The notes under the pieces are model-generated. The model saw nothing but the letters and a program-made list of their open reading frames with translations. It searched no databases and was not told the DNA's origin. The position numbers and the translations under genes are program-made. A DNA stretch of 64,000 nt, from positions 3,752 through 67,751 of the forward strand of contig JAYUQC010000167.1 of assembly GCA_043759735.1 (NCBI GenBank), in the 5' to 3' direction. Shown piece after piece: positions 52,242-61,332 of the stretch (position 1 is its first letter; each line of letters starts with the position of its first letter). This DNA is from CAISIP01 sp043759735. GTDB lineage: Bacteria > Pseudomonadota > Gammaproteobacteria > Burkholderiales > Burkholderiaceae_C.

Positions 52242-53624
52242 ATGCAGACAGACGCGTCGATCTTCAAGGCCTACGATATCCGCGGCATTGTTCCAAGTAC
52301 CGTGACCGATGCCGTTGCCGAGGGCATCGGCAAGGCCTTTGGCACTATCGCCCTGGCTCAAGGTGAAGCCGCGGTCGCGGTGGGTCGCGACGGCCGGCTG
52401 AGTGGCCCGTCGCTGAGCGCGGCGTTGATGCGCGGCCTTGCGGCCGTTGGCATCGACGTGATCGACATTGGCATGGTGACCACGCCGATGCTTTATTTTG
52501 CCGCCAGCACCGTGTGCTCCAGCGGCATCCAGGTGACCGGCAGCCACAATCCGCGCGACTACAACGGCTTCAAGATGATGCTGGGCGGGCGGGCGATTTT
52601 TGGCGAAGACATCCAGGCACTCAAGCGCATGATGGACCAGGAGAACTGGCAGCCAAAGGCCGGCGGCACAATCCGCCAGCACGATGTTCAAATGGCCTAC
52701 ACCGAGCGCATCGTGTCCGACATCCGGTTGGCGCGGCCACTCAAGATCGTCGTCGATTGCGGCAATGGTGTTGCCGGAGCATCGGCGCCGGCCATCCTGC
52801 GCGCGATCGGCTGCGAGGTGACGGAACTGTTCAGCGAGGTCGATGGCAATTTCCCGAACCACCATCCCGATCCGAGCAAACCCGAGAATCTGCGCGACCT
52901 GGTCGCCGCGCTGGCCGCGGGTGATGCCGAACTCGGGCTGGCCTTTGACGGCGACGGCGACCGGCTGGGCATCGTCACCAAGCAGGGCAACAACATCTAC
53001 CCGGATCGGCAGATCATCCTGTTTGCGCGCGATGTGCTGTCGCGCGTGCCCGGCGGAACCATCGTGTTCGACGTCAAGTGCTCGCAGCGGGTAGCGCCTG
53101 CCATAGCGGTGGCGGGTGGCAAGCCGCTGATGTACAAGACCGGGCACTCGCTGATCAAGGCGCGCATGAAGGAAGTCGATGCGCCGCTGGGTGGCGAGAT
53201 GAGCGGGCACATCTTCTTCAAGGAGCGCTGGTACGGGTTCGACGACGGTACCTATGCCGGCTGTCGCCTGCTGGAGATCGTCAGCCGCTCGCCCGATGCA
53301 AACCGGGTGCTCGATGCCCTGCCAACCAGTTTCTCCACGCCCGAACTGAACGTCACCTGCGCCGAGGGCGAGGCGCCGCAACGGGTGCAACAGGCCGTGG
53401 CATTGGCCGATTTCGGGCCGGACGCGACCGTCAACACGATCGATGGATTGCGCGTTGACTGGTCCGACGGCTTTGGCCTGATGCGTTCGTCCAACACCAC
53501 GCCGGTGCTGGTGTTGCGTTTCGAGGGGCATACCGAGGCCGCGTTGGCGCGCATCCAGGGCGCCATGCTGGACCTGCTGGCGCGGGTCAAGCCCGACGCC
53601 CGGATCGGTGGGAGCGCACATTGA
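52242..53624 (+). CDS. phosphomannomutase/phosphoglucomutase
   Basis: A 460-residue alpha-D-phosphohexomutase of the AlgC/ManB type. The phosphoserine loop is VTGSHNPRDYNG, the metal loop DGDGDRLGIV and the sugar-binding GEMSGHIFF. It would convert glucose-6-P to glucose-1-P for GlgC, and mannose-6-P to mannose-1-P for envelope sugars. It lies 139 bases after glgA and may share its transcript. Confidence 0.93.
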   Translation: MQTDASIFKAYDIRGIVPSTVTDAVAEGIGKAFGTIALAQGEAAVAVGRDGRLSGPSLSAALMRGLAAVGIDVIDIGMVTTPMLYFAASTVCSSGIQVTGSHNPRDYNGFKMMLGGRAIFGEDIQALKRMMDQENWQPKAGGTIRQHDVQMAYTERIVSDIRLARPLKIVVDCGNGVAGASAPAILRAIGCEVTELFSEVDGNFPNHHPDPSKPENLRDLVAALAAGDAELGLAFDGDGDRLGIVTKQGNNIYPDRQIILFARDVLSRVPGGTIVFDVKCSQRVAPAIAVAGGKPLMYKTGHSLIKARMKEVDAPLGGEMSGHIFFKERWYGFDDGTYAGCRLLEIVSRSPDANRVLDALPTSFSTPELNVTCAEGEAPQRVQQAVALADFGPDATVNTIDGLRVDWSDGFGLMRSSNTTPVLVLRFEGHTEAALARIQGAMLDLLARVKPDARIGGSAH

Positions 53625-53764
53625 CCCGGTGCATTACCGCCGCCTGGCAGCGCGGGAATGTGCCCCCCATCCAGACTGCGCCTGGCCCCCGAACGGGTGC
53701 AGTCGTTCTTGGGGCGGCCCGGCGAACGACTTGAAAGCCGCCTGAACTGACCGGCGCGTCTGGC

Positions 53765-53908
53765 ATGAACGACTCCATCAGCGATCTGGGCCTGATCCTC
53801 GGACTTGGCGCTGTCCGGTTGGGCGACGACTGGCGTGCGGGCCTGCCGTTGGAGATCCTGGTGGCTGGCGTGCATATTCCTTTATTGCTGCTGGTGTTGC
53901 CACCATGA
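53765..53908 (+). CDS. possible small leader-like ORF before mgtE
   Basis: A 47-codon frame starting MNDSISDLGLILG and ending with a hydrophobic stretch HIPLLLLVLPP; its TGA overlaps the mgtE ATG (ATGA). Codon use looks coding, but there is no ribosome-binding site and no known family. It might be a translated leader for mgtE (Mg-responsive leader peptides occur elsewhere), or chance. Confidence 0.2.
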   Translation: MNDSISDLGLILGLGAVRLGDDWRAGLPLEILVAGVHIPLLLLVLPP

Positions 53909-55566
53909 TGCCGAGCGACAACCATCCGGCTAACACCGCTCGCACGCAGACCGACATAGAACTGATCGTCCAGGCCTTGTCCGAGGGGCGCAACAAGCGG
54001 GTGCGCAAATACCTCGCGCGCATGCATCCGGCCAAGACCGCGGCGTTGCTGGAAATGCTGAACGAGGACCAGCGCAGGGCCTTGTGGCAGCAGGTGGAGC
54101 CGGGTCTGGAGGCACGCATCCAGCCGCACCTCAAACTGGTACTGAGCGACGAACTGGCGGGGGAATCGGTTGACGACCCTGTCGGCGATCCGGCCGAGCA
54201 GCGCCATGGCCATGAGCATGGCCATGGTGGCGGCGGCGTGAACCACCTTGACGCAGTGCGCAAGGCCTTGCAGGCGGGCCGGCTCAAGCGGGTGGCCAAG
54301 ACATTGCGCCGCATGCATCCGGCCAAGGTGGCCGGCCTGCTCGAGGCATTGCCGCCCGGGGAGCGGCTGGCGGTCTGGAGCATGGTGGATACCGAACGCG
54401 CAGGCAAGGTACTGACCTATCTGCACGACGAGATTCGCAATACGCTGGCCCAGGAACTGGATCTGGACGATCTGGTTGCATCGGCGCACCACCTGGAGCT
54501 CGACGACCTGGTCGATCTGATCCAGAGCCTGCCGGGAGAACTGGGCTCGCGGTTGATGCAGACCACCAGCGGTACCCGGCGCGAGCAGCTCGAGTCAATG
54601 CTCTCCTACGCCGAGGACTCCGCCGGCGGCCTGATGAACGCGGACGCGATCGATGTGCGGGCCGACGTCAAGGTGGGAACGGTATTGCGCTACCTGCGCT
54701 TGCTGGAATCCCTGCCGCCGCAGACCGACATGCTGATGGTGGTGGACCGTCAGGGCAGCTACCAGGGCATCCTGCGCCTGGGCGCGCTGGTCACTGCCGA
54801 CCCGTCGCGCCGAGTTTCCGACCTGATGCAGACCGACATCGCCGGCATTGCGGTCGACACCGACAGCGCCGTTGTAGCGCGGATGTTCCAGGATCTGGAC
54901 ATGGTGTCGGCGCCGGTGGTCGATGCCGACAACCGCCTGATAGGTCGCATCACGATCGATGACGTGGTCGACCTGATCCGCGAAAATTCCGACCGCACCA
55001 TGATGCAGATGGCCGGCCTGGATGACGAGGCCGACATATTCGCACCGGTGCTGGTGAGTTCGCGCCGGCGCGCCGTATGGCTGGGCATCAATCTGGTCAC
55101 GGCCTTCCTGGCGGCCTGGGTGATCGGCCGTTTCGAGGCCACCTTGCAGCAGATGGTTGCGCTGGCGGTGCTGATGCCGATCGTGGCCAGCATGGGCGGT
55201 ATCGCCGGCAGCCAGACCCTGACGCTGGTGATCCGCGGGCTGGCGCTGGGGCAGGTGCAAAAGGGCAATATCCGCGTCCTGCTGAACCGCGAGGTTGGTG
55301 TGTCGATTCTCAATGGCGCGTTATGGGCGGTCGTGATCGCACTGCTGGCCGTGGCGTGGTTCGGCAGCTGGGGTCTTGGTGCGGTGCTGGGTGCTGCGAT
55401 CCTGATCAATCTGCTGTGCGCGGCATTGGCCGGTCTGGCTGTGCCGCTGGTGCTGGTGCGGCTGGGCATCGACCCCGCTCTGGCGGGCAGCGTGATCCTG
55501 ACAACCGTGACGGATGTGGTCGGATTTTTTGCGTTTCTCGGTCTGGCAACCGTGTTGCTGCTGTGA
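53905..55566 (+). CDS. mgtE: MgtE magnesium transporter with a duplicated N-domain unit
   Basis: A 553-residue MgtE. The N-terminal superhelical part contains two copies of one unit, about residues 20-65 and 115-160 (KRVRKYLARMHPAKTAALLE and KRVAKTLRRMHPAKVAGLLE). They are joined by a histidine/glycine-rich linker (HGHEHGHGGGG, 101-111). A CBS pair at about 235-365 senses Mg2+. The C-terminal five-helix pore has a MGGIAGSQTLTL stretch and the typical DVVGFFAFLGLAT end. ATG 53905 or 53908 may start it. Classic MgtE is about 450 residues, so the added length lies in the duplicated part. Confidence 0.93.
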   Translation: MMPSDNHPANTARTQTDIELIVQALSEGRNKRVRKYLARMHPAKTAALLEMLNEDQRRALWQQVEPGLEARIQPHLKLVLSDELAGESVDDPVGDPAEQRHGHEHGHGGGGVNHLDAVRKALQAGRLKRVAKTLRRMHPAKVAGLLEALPPGERLAVWSMVDTERAGKVLTYLHDEIRNTLAQELDLDDLVASAHHLELDDLVDLIQSLPGELGSRLMQTTSGTRREQLESMLSYAEDSAGGLMNADAIDVRADVKVGTVLRYLRLLESLPPQTDMLMVVDRQGSYQGILRLGALVTADPSRRVSDLMQTDIAGIAVDTDSAVVARMFQDLDMVSAPVVDADNRLIGRITIDDVVDLIRENSDRTMMQMAGLDDEADIFAPVLVSSRRRAVWLGINLVTAFLAAWVIGRFEATLQQMVALAVLMPIVASMGGIAGSQTLTLVIRGLALGQVQKGNIRVLLNREVGVSILNGALWAVVIALLAVAWFGSWGLGAVLGAAILINLLCAALAGLAVPLVLVRLGIDPALAGSVILTTVTDVVGFFAFLGLATVLLL

Positions 55567-55753
55567 TGCGTCGTTGGCGCGATGAACACGCCGCATCACC
55601 GCGCTAGTCGCTGCAACGGCCCGTTGCTGGCGCGAACCGGGGATTCGGACCCAGCGCAAGGGGCATGGGATGGACCCGATAACCGGCTTCCTGCATGCGC
55701 TGCACACGACCTTGCGATGGCCGATCACCCAGACACCCCAGACTACCGGCCAG

Positions 55754-56416
55754 TCAGGCCGGCGTCTTGCGCGAAGCCCGTTTGGCCGGCGCCTTTTTCA
55801 CCGGCGCCTTTTTCACCGCCGGCGCTTTCGCTGCGGTTTTTCCGGCGGCACGTGTGGCCGCGCCCTTGCGTCCCGCTGCCGATTGACGGGCAGACTTGGC
55901 GTCGGCATCGACGGACTTGGTTAGTTGCGTGGTTGTGCGCTTGACTGAACCGCGGGCTTTCGATGCCTTGCGTTCGACCGACTTTTTCGCTTCCTTGGCG
56001 GCCTTTTCGATGGTCTTGGCGATGCCAGCCAGCTTCTTTTGCGCCGACTTCGCGGCTTTTTCCGCCTTGCGTCTGGCGGTTTTGACGGCGCTGGTGATCT
56101 GCTTGTTCACGGCCTTGATCCTGGCTTCGGCCGCTTTCTCGGTGCGTGTCACTTTTTTGCGAACTTCCTTGGCCAGCGTTTCAGCCTGGCCCTGAGCCTT
56201 GCGCATCAAACGCCTGGCGTCCTGCTCGACCTCTTTCGCCGACGACTTGACCCGCTTGGCAGCCGTTCTTGTCTTGATGGCCATGGTTTCACTCTCCAGT
56301 TTCACAGCATCCTTGATCGTGTCGGCGACCGAGGCCGCGTTTGGCGTGGTTGATGTCGTTGCCGCGGGCTTTTGCGCTGCGCCCGCAGCGGATCGAGATT
56401 TGGTTGGGCTGTTCAT
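55754..56416 (-). CDS. lysine/alanine-rich histone-H1-like or phasin-like protein
   Basis: A 220-residue, very basic protein. A variable N-terminal part rich in Ser/Thr/Ala is followed by long helical Lys/Ala/Glu segments (KAAEARIKAVNKQ) and a C-terminal tail of Lys-Ala-Pro repeats (KKAPVKKAPAKRA). The tail recalls Bordetella BpH1 and AlgP nucleoid proteins; the helical middle could also be phasin-like coiled coil. A purine-rich AAGGGA precedes 56416; a second possible start is MAIKTRT. DNA binding is likely from charge but unproven. Confidence 0.75.
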   Translation of the reverse strand: MNSPTKSRSAAGAAQKPAATTSTTPNAASVADTIKDAVKLESETMAIKTRTAAKRVKSSAKEVEQDARRLMRKAQGQAETLAKEVRKKVTRTEKAAEARIKAVNKQITSAVKTARRKAEKAAKSAQKKLAGIAKTIEKAAKEAKKSVERKASKARGSVKRTTTQLTKSVDADAKSARQSAAGRKGAATRAAGKTAAKAPAVKKAPVKKAPAKRASRKTPA

Positions 56417-56709
56417 GGGGGTCCCTTGATGTTTGCCGGCCGATACGTCGACCCGACCCGGCGGTCTTTTTGCCGCCAAATTGTACGGGCGATAGCTGGC
56501 GTTACCGGTGCGACCGGACCACGGCAGATTCCGGCATCCTCATTGTGCCCGCATTCGGCGCCACCCTCCCGCAGGTCGGATATTGGCCAGCGGGGTGGCT
56601 GCGTTATCGCGCCCAGGATGCAGTCAAATCGACGCTGCTGCGTCGCGCCATCGATGCACCGCGTCCAGGCAGCCTGCGCGTGGTGGCAAAATGGTTTTCT
56701 GGCCGGCGG

Positions 56710-58731
56710 TCAGGCAGGCTTCAGGTGCGTGTCGGGCCGGGAATGGTAGCCCTCCAGGAATGGCTTCCAATCGACTTCTCTCCAGCGCAGCGCGGGATCG
56801 AGCCGCTGCTCCTTGCGCAAGGAGCGCAGCAGACGCGCCAGGTTGCGCGCTTTCCAGTCGTCGCCGGCGCGAAAGCCGCACTTGTCGAAATCGACGATCC
56901 AGGCCTTGCCATCGGCGTCGAGCATCAGGTTGTGGCAGTTCAGGTCAGAATGGAACACCTGTTCGTCATGCAGCTGGCGCACCGCGCGTCCGAGTGTGTG
57001 CCATTGGTCTGCCGACAGAGCGCGGACATGGTGCAACAGATGGGAGACGTCCTGCGCGTCGGGGATCAGCGCGACCAGGATGTCGGCCCGGTAGAACAAT
57101 CCATGCCTGGCATGGCGCGAGGCGCAGGCCTGTGGGACCGGCAGGCCGCGCGCGCGCAGCTGTGCCAGGAGCGTGAACTCGGCCATGGCCCGGGTCTGGA
57201 ACAAAGGCTGGCCGAGGAACAGGTCGCGGCTGACGCGGGCCATCAGACCGCCGCGGTAATAGTGGCGCAGCAGGAACACGGCACTACCGTTGCGGACCCG
57301 ATGCACATGGCCGCGTCCTGCGCCCAGGCTCTCGCTGCCGCCCTGACGCTGCCACCACGCCGGATCGAACAGTTCTGCGATGGCTGCGTCGAAGCAGACG
57401 GGATCGACCCATACCGTGTCGCGGCCCTGGCGCAGCTGCGCGGGCGCACGCAGGGTGGCTTGTCGCGCTGCGTACGGCTGCAGCCGCGCCAATGTGCGCC
57501 CGGTGGCGCCGGTCATGGCCCGGTACACTTCCCGACCGCGGGCCGCCCGCATACCGGCGCTGCCGGACGGTGCCTGCAGGGCAAGAAAATGGTCGAACAC
57601 CGCCTGCGCATCCTCCACTTCCAGCACCGCCTCGGCGCTGCGCAGGCTGCTCATGATCTGGGCAAAATTGCGGGTGTGCCGACCGGTGATCAGCGGTCGC
57701 TCCAGCGCCAGCACCTCCAGCGGGTTATGACCGCCGCGCTCAATCAGACTGCCTCCGACAAAGCATGCGTCGGCCACGCCGTACCACAGCAGCAATTCGC
57801 CCATGGTGTCGCCCAGCAGAACCTGCGTGCCGGCGTCCGGCGGCCGGCCCTGGCTGCGGCGCACGAACTCCAGACCCGACTGCGCCAGCATGTCAGCCAC
57901 GACGCCAAAGCGTTCCGGATGGCGCGGCACCAGAATCAACAAAGTGCGCGGAGACAGTGCCAGGTGGCCACGGAATGCGGCGATCAGGGCCTCGTCTTCA
58001 CCGGCATGGGTGCTGCCTGCGGTCAGCACCGGTCGGTCCCCCAGCGCGGCGCGGGTGCTGGCAATCACGCCGCGCAGCTCGGGCTGGATGCGCAGGTCCG
58101 ACTTGATGTTGCCGGTCACCGCCAGGCGTTGCGCGCAGGCGCCGAGTAGCGTGAACCGATCGGCAGTCGCCTGGTCTTCGCAACAGACCAGGCGCAACGA
58201 TGCGATGGCCGGCCGCATGATGCTGTGCCAACGCCGATACCCGGCTGCCGACCGTTCCGACAGGCGCGCGTTGGCCACCACCACGGGCACGCCCATGCTG
58301 TGCGCCTGGTGCAGGAAATTGGGCCACAACTCGCGTTCGAGCAGGACCACCAGACGCGGCCGCCAGGCCTGCAGGAACCGGCGTGTGGCACCGGGCAGGT
58401 CGAGCGGGAAATACACATGGTCGACCCGGTCGCCAAAGGCACTGCGGATCTGGGCGCTGCCAGTGGGCGTGGTGCAGCTGACGAGCGGGCGCCCCCAGCG
58501 CGAATCCTCCAGCAGGGCCTCGATCAGCGGCGTTGCCGCGAGTACCTCGCCGACCGATCCGCAGTGCACCAGCACCACGCCGGGTCGCGGCGCATCGGCG
58601 CCGGCGCGCCCGAAGCGTTCAGTCCAGCGCTGGCGGTAGCGCGGATCGGCACGGCCGCGCCACCACAGGTAGGCCAGCAGCGGCAGGGCGGCGGCACCCA
58701 GCAGCAGGCTGTAGGCCCGTCGCATGCGCAT
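56710..58731 (-). CDS. fusion of Kdo transferase (WaaA) and Kdo kinase (KdkA)
   Basis: A 673-residue protein. Residues 1-425 are a complete WaaA (KdtA): an N-terminal membrane anchor, catalytic Glu62 in GSVGEVLAATP, SCTTPTGSAQIR, WPNFL, and GGSLIERGGHNPLE in the GT-B C-domain. Residues from about 435 to 673 are a KdkA/InaA-type kinase with HSDLNCHNLM (catalytic Asp596) and VDFDKCG (metal Asp614). WaaA adds Kdo to lipid A precursor; KdkA phosphorylates Kdo at the 4 position. The reading frame is continuous, with no stop between the domains. Second gene of a close pair (gap of 3 bases) after the glycosyltransferase. Confidence 0.93.
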   Translation of the reverse strand: MRMRRAYSLLLGAAALPLLAYLWWRGRADPRYRQRWTERFGRAGADAPRPGVVLVHCGSVGEVLAATPLIEALLEDSRWGRPLVSCTTPTGSAQIRSAFGDRVDHVYFPLDLPGATRRFLQAWRPRLVVLLERELWPNFLHQAHSMGVPVVVANARLSERSAAGYRRWHSIMRPAIASLRLVCCEDQATADRFTLLGACAQRLAVTGNIKSDLRIQPELRGVIASTRAALGDRPVLTAGSTHAGEDEALIAAFRGHLALSPRTLLILVPRHPERFGVVADMLAQSGLEFVRRSQGRPPDAGTQVLLGDTMGELLLWYGVADACFVGGSLIERGGHNPLEVLALERPLITGRHTRNFAQIMSSLRSAEAVLEVEDAQAVFDHFLALQAPSGSAGMRAARGREVYRAMTGATGRTLARLQPYAARQATLRAPAQLRQGRDTVWVDPVCFDAAIAELFDPAWWQRQGGSESLGAGRGHVHRVRNGSAVFLLRHYYRGGLMARVSRDLFLGQPLFQTRAMAEFTLLAQLRARGLPVPQACASRHARHGLFYRADILVALIPDAQDVSHLLHHVRALSADQWHTLGRAVRQLHDEQVFHSDLNCHNLMLDADGKAWIVDFDKCGFRAGDDWKARNLARLLRSLRKEQRLDPALRWREVDWKPFLEGYHSRPDTHLKPA

Positions 58732-58734
58732 GGG

Positions 58735-59475
58735 TCAGCGCCAGTGGTCGGCCACCCATTGTGTGGGCGGCACTCGGCGATACCACTTGCCGCTGACACC
58801 GTCGATGGCGTCCGGTGGATTGGGCTTGCCGTGGAAGGCGATGATCCTGGCGCCCGGCGGAATGGTCGGTGGCCGGAACCAGCTCATCAGGCCGCGCGGC
58901 ACGCAATGGCGTTTGAAGCTGACACACCAATCCTGCGGCCAGTATTGCACCTTGCCCTGGCGACCCAGGAACTGGGTGATGAACTCCTGCTCGTTGCGCA
59001 CGTCGGCGATCGAGGCGGGGTATCCGTTCTTCAGATGGTCCAGCGCATCGGTATGCGCGCCAATGGTGTAGCGATAAACCGAGGTATTGCCGGTACCGTC
59101 CTGCTTGGTCCACTCCTTGATCACGCAGAAGCTGCCGGGGTGGTCGAAGAAGCAGTCGATGCTGTCGACGATGACGATGTCCAGGTCCAGGAACAGCGTC
59201 GGGCCTTGCAGGTCGTACAGGGGGTTGGCAAAGCTGGTCAGCTTGAGCCAGCCATGGCCGAACGACCAGTTCTGGCGGGTGTCGAATGGGTCAAAGCCGA
59301 CCATCGGTATCGGGCGCACATCGATATCCGGGTCTATGCCTTGTCGCTCGTCGCACAGGCAGATGAAACGAAATGGACGTCGCAGGTGGCGGCGCACCAT
59401 GCTGTGCAGCCGGTTGACGTATTCAGGGCCATACTTGCGGCCCCACTTGATGCACAAGACGTTGACGCTCTGCAT
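58735..59475 (-). CDS. glycosyltransferase-like protein
   Basis: A 246-residue soluble protein. A DLDIVIVDSID segment at about residue 96 resembles the metal-binding DXD of GT-A enzymes, and FHGKPNPPDA near residue 210 resembles the second metal-binding His of GT8-type enzymes. Flanking Trp-rich stretches support a sugar-binding protein. AGGAA lies about eight bases before the start. Location just upstream of waaA-kdkA suggests a role in LPS core assembly; the family assignment is tentative. Confidence 0.6.
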   Translation of the reverse strand: MQSVNVLCIKWGRKYGPEYVNRLHSMVRRHLRRPFRFICLCDERQGIDPDIDVRPIPMVGFDPFDTRQNWSFGHGWLKLTSFANPLYDLQGPTLFLDLDIVIVDSIDCFFDHPGSFCVIKEWTKQDGTGNTSVYRYTIGAHTDALDHLKNGYPASIADVRNEQEFITQFLGRQGKVQYWPQDWCVSFKRHCVPRGLMSWFRPPTIPPGARIIAFHGKPNPPDAIDGVSGKWYRRVPPTQWVADHWR

Positions 59476-59580
59476 GGTCTGGGATTCCTCCGTCGCTGTT
59501 CAATGCAGTGTCGTCACTGCGTCGGCACACCGCCGCAACGACCAGACATCGCGCCTGGGACGTCGGCGTCGTGCGCCGGT

Positions 59581-60936
59581 CTACTTGCGCAGTATCGCGT
59601 TGATCGGCTGCAGGTCCTGTGCCGTGAGGCTGCCGTTGGCCTGGCGCAGCCGCAGCCCTCCGACCAGCACGTCGTAACGCGCGCGGGCCAGATCGCGCTT
59701 GGTCTGGAACAACTGGCTCTGGGCGTTGAGCACGTCGATGTTGATGCGCACGCCGACCTGGTAGCCCAGCTTGTTGGCCTCCAGCGCGCTCTGGCTCGAT
59801 GCCTCGGCCGCTTCCAGTGCCTTGGCCTGGCCCTGGCCCGACAACACCCCGAAATAGGCCGCGCGGGTGGCCTGCGAAAGGATGCGGCGGGCCGCTTCCA
59901 GATCGGTGCGCGCCTTGTCCTCGAGCGCCAGCGTCTCCTTGATGCGGTTCTGGATGGCGTAGCCGGAAAACAGCGGCAAGTTGAACGCCAGCGCGATGGA
60001 GGCGACATTGGTACGGCTGTCTACTCGCGACGAAGAACTGCCGTCGTTGTGGGTCAGCGCGTAGCTGCCATTGAGGTCCAGCGTCGGTTTCTCGCCGGCC
60101 TGCGCCTTGCGGGTTTCCAGTTGCGCCACTTCCAGCGCCAACGCTGCCTGGCGCAACTGAGGATGGTTGAGGATGGCCTGGCTGACCCAGGCCTCGACGT
60201 TGGCCGGCAGCAGGGCCGGCAAGGCCACTGGTGGAGCCAGTGGATGGGGGTTTGTGCCGTCTTTGCCGACCAGGCGGTCCAGCGCGATGCGCTTGACCAG
60301 CAGGTCGTTGGCCGCGGCGATTTCCTGCGCAATCACCAGGTCATAGCGGGCCTGGGCTTCCCGGGTATCGGTGATGGTGCTGGTGCCGACTTCGAAATTG
60401 CGTTTGGCAGCGGCTAGTTGTTCCGCGACCGCGGTTTTCTGCGCGTCGACAAAGGTGACAGCGTCCTGCGCCGCCAGCACGTCGAAATAGGCCTGGCTGA
60501 CGCGTACGATCAGGTCCTGTTCGGCCACCTCCAGCAGCGCCTGGCCCACGATGACGGTCTTTTGCCCCTGCTCGTATGTCAGCTTGTTGACGGGGCGGTA
60601 CAGCGGCTGGGACGCACTGACGGTGGCGCCCTGCGCGCCAAACGCGCTATTGGGTATGCGCACATTCGCATCGATGTAGGTGCGCGACTTTGACATGGCC
60701 AGCCCCACTGCCGGCAGCAGACCGGCGCGCGACTGATCGGCGCGCGCCACCGTGGCTTCGTATTGCGACCTGGCCGACTGGAGCGCGGCGTCATAGGCGT
60801 GCGCCGCTTCGTACAGTTCAACCAGGCTTTGCGCACCGGCTGGCAACGCCAGGCATCCGCCGAGCATCAGACACACGGAGATCCTGCGGACCCTGGGCAT
60901 CGTGCTGTGCTTGCGTGATTTCGGTTGTTGGTTCAT
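59581..60936 (-). CDS. tolC: TolC-family outer-membrane efflux protein
   Basis: A 451-residue outer-membrane factor. The signal peptide ends near ALPAGAQS. The mature part has two OEP repeats of long helices with the typical SYALTHNDGSSS-type strand region and NAQSQLFQTKRDLARARYDVLVGGLRLRQA-like C-terminal helix. The two halves match the TolC fold (alpha/beta barrel and coiled coils). It probably exports through the RND pump encoded upstream on the same strand. A downstream ATG (MPRVRRIS) could also start it. Confidence 0.92.
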   Translation of the reverse strand: MNQQPKSRKHSTMPRVRRISVCLMLGGCLALPAGAQSLVELYEAAHAYDAALQSARSQYEATVARADQSRAGLLPAVGLAMSKSRTYIDANVRIPNSAFGAQGATVSASQPLYRPVNKLTYEQGQKTVIVGQALLEVAEQDLIVRVSQAYFDVLAAQDAVTFVDAQKTAVAEQLAAAKRNFEVGTSTITDTREAQARYDLVIAQEIAAANDLLVKRIALDRLVGKDGTNPHPLAPPVALPALLPANVEAWVSQAILNHPQLRQAALALEVAQLETRKAQAGEKPTLDLNGSYALTHNDGSSSSRVDSRTNVASIALAFNLPLFSGYAIQNRIKETLALEDKARTDLEAARRILSQATRAAYFGVLSGQGQAKALEAAEASSQSALEANKLGYQVGVRINIDVLNAQSQLFQTKRDLARARYDVLVGGLRLRQANGSLTAQDLQPINAILRK

Positions 60937-60965
60937 GTGAGGATCCGTGGTTGTCAACGCGCCGA

Positions 60966-61307
60966 TCAGTAACGCGGAATGCTGTTGTCCAGCTCTAACG
61001 CCCACGCATCGATGCCACCGGCAATATTGGCCACCTGTGGGTAACCCTGGTCGATCAGGAAGCGGGCTACCTGCATGCTGCGTCCGCCATGGTGACACAG
61101 GCAGGCGATGGGAGTTTGCGGATCGAGCTCCTGCAGCCGAGCCGGCACGCTTGCCATGGCCATCGGCAACAGCGTGAAGTCGCCGGCCTTGATGCTGGCG
61201 GTGTGCCATTCGGCCGGCTCGCGCACATCGAGCACCACGGCGCTCTTGTCGCCCTGGTTGCGTTTCAGCCAATTGGCCAGTTCGCTGGGTCGGATTTGTT
61301 CGATCAT
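60966..61307 (-). CDS. single-domain rhodanese
   Basis: A 113-residue sulfurtransferase-like protein. The active-site loop is CHHGGRS, with Cys in the position that carries persulfide, and the N-terminal VLDVREPAEWHTASI is typical. It has no signal peptide. It lies between pcm and tolC with gaps of about 25 and 28 bases, suggesting a shared transcript. A role in sulfur transfer is inferred from the family only. The longer frame to 61445 overlaps pcm and is not used. Confidence 0.9.
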   Translation of the reverse strand: MIEQIRPSELANWLKRNQGDKSAVVLDVREPAEWHTASIKAGDFTLLPMAMASVPARLQELDPQTPIACLCHHGGRSMQVARFLIDQGYPQVANIAGGIDAWALELDNSIPRY

Positions 61308-61332
61308 GGTTGGCAAGGTCGCAAACGGAGCT

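Noticed and set aside
55600..55660. Stretch resembling a tRNA T-arm on the minus strand after mgtE
   Set aside because: No acceptor stem, anticodon arm or D-arm can be fitted around it.
58225..60417. A 730-codon plus-strand frame opposite waaA-kdkA, the glycosyltransferase-like gene and tolC
   Set aside because: It crosses three good minus-strand genes and shows no signal, domain or ribosome-binding site.
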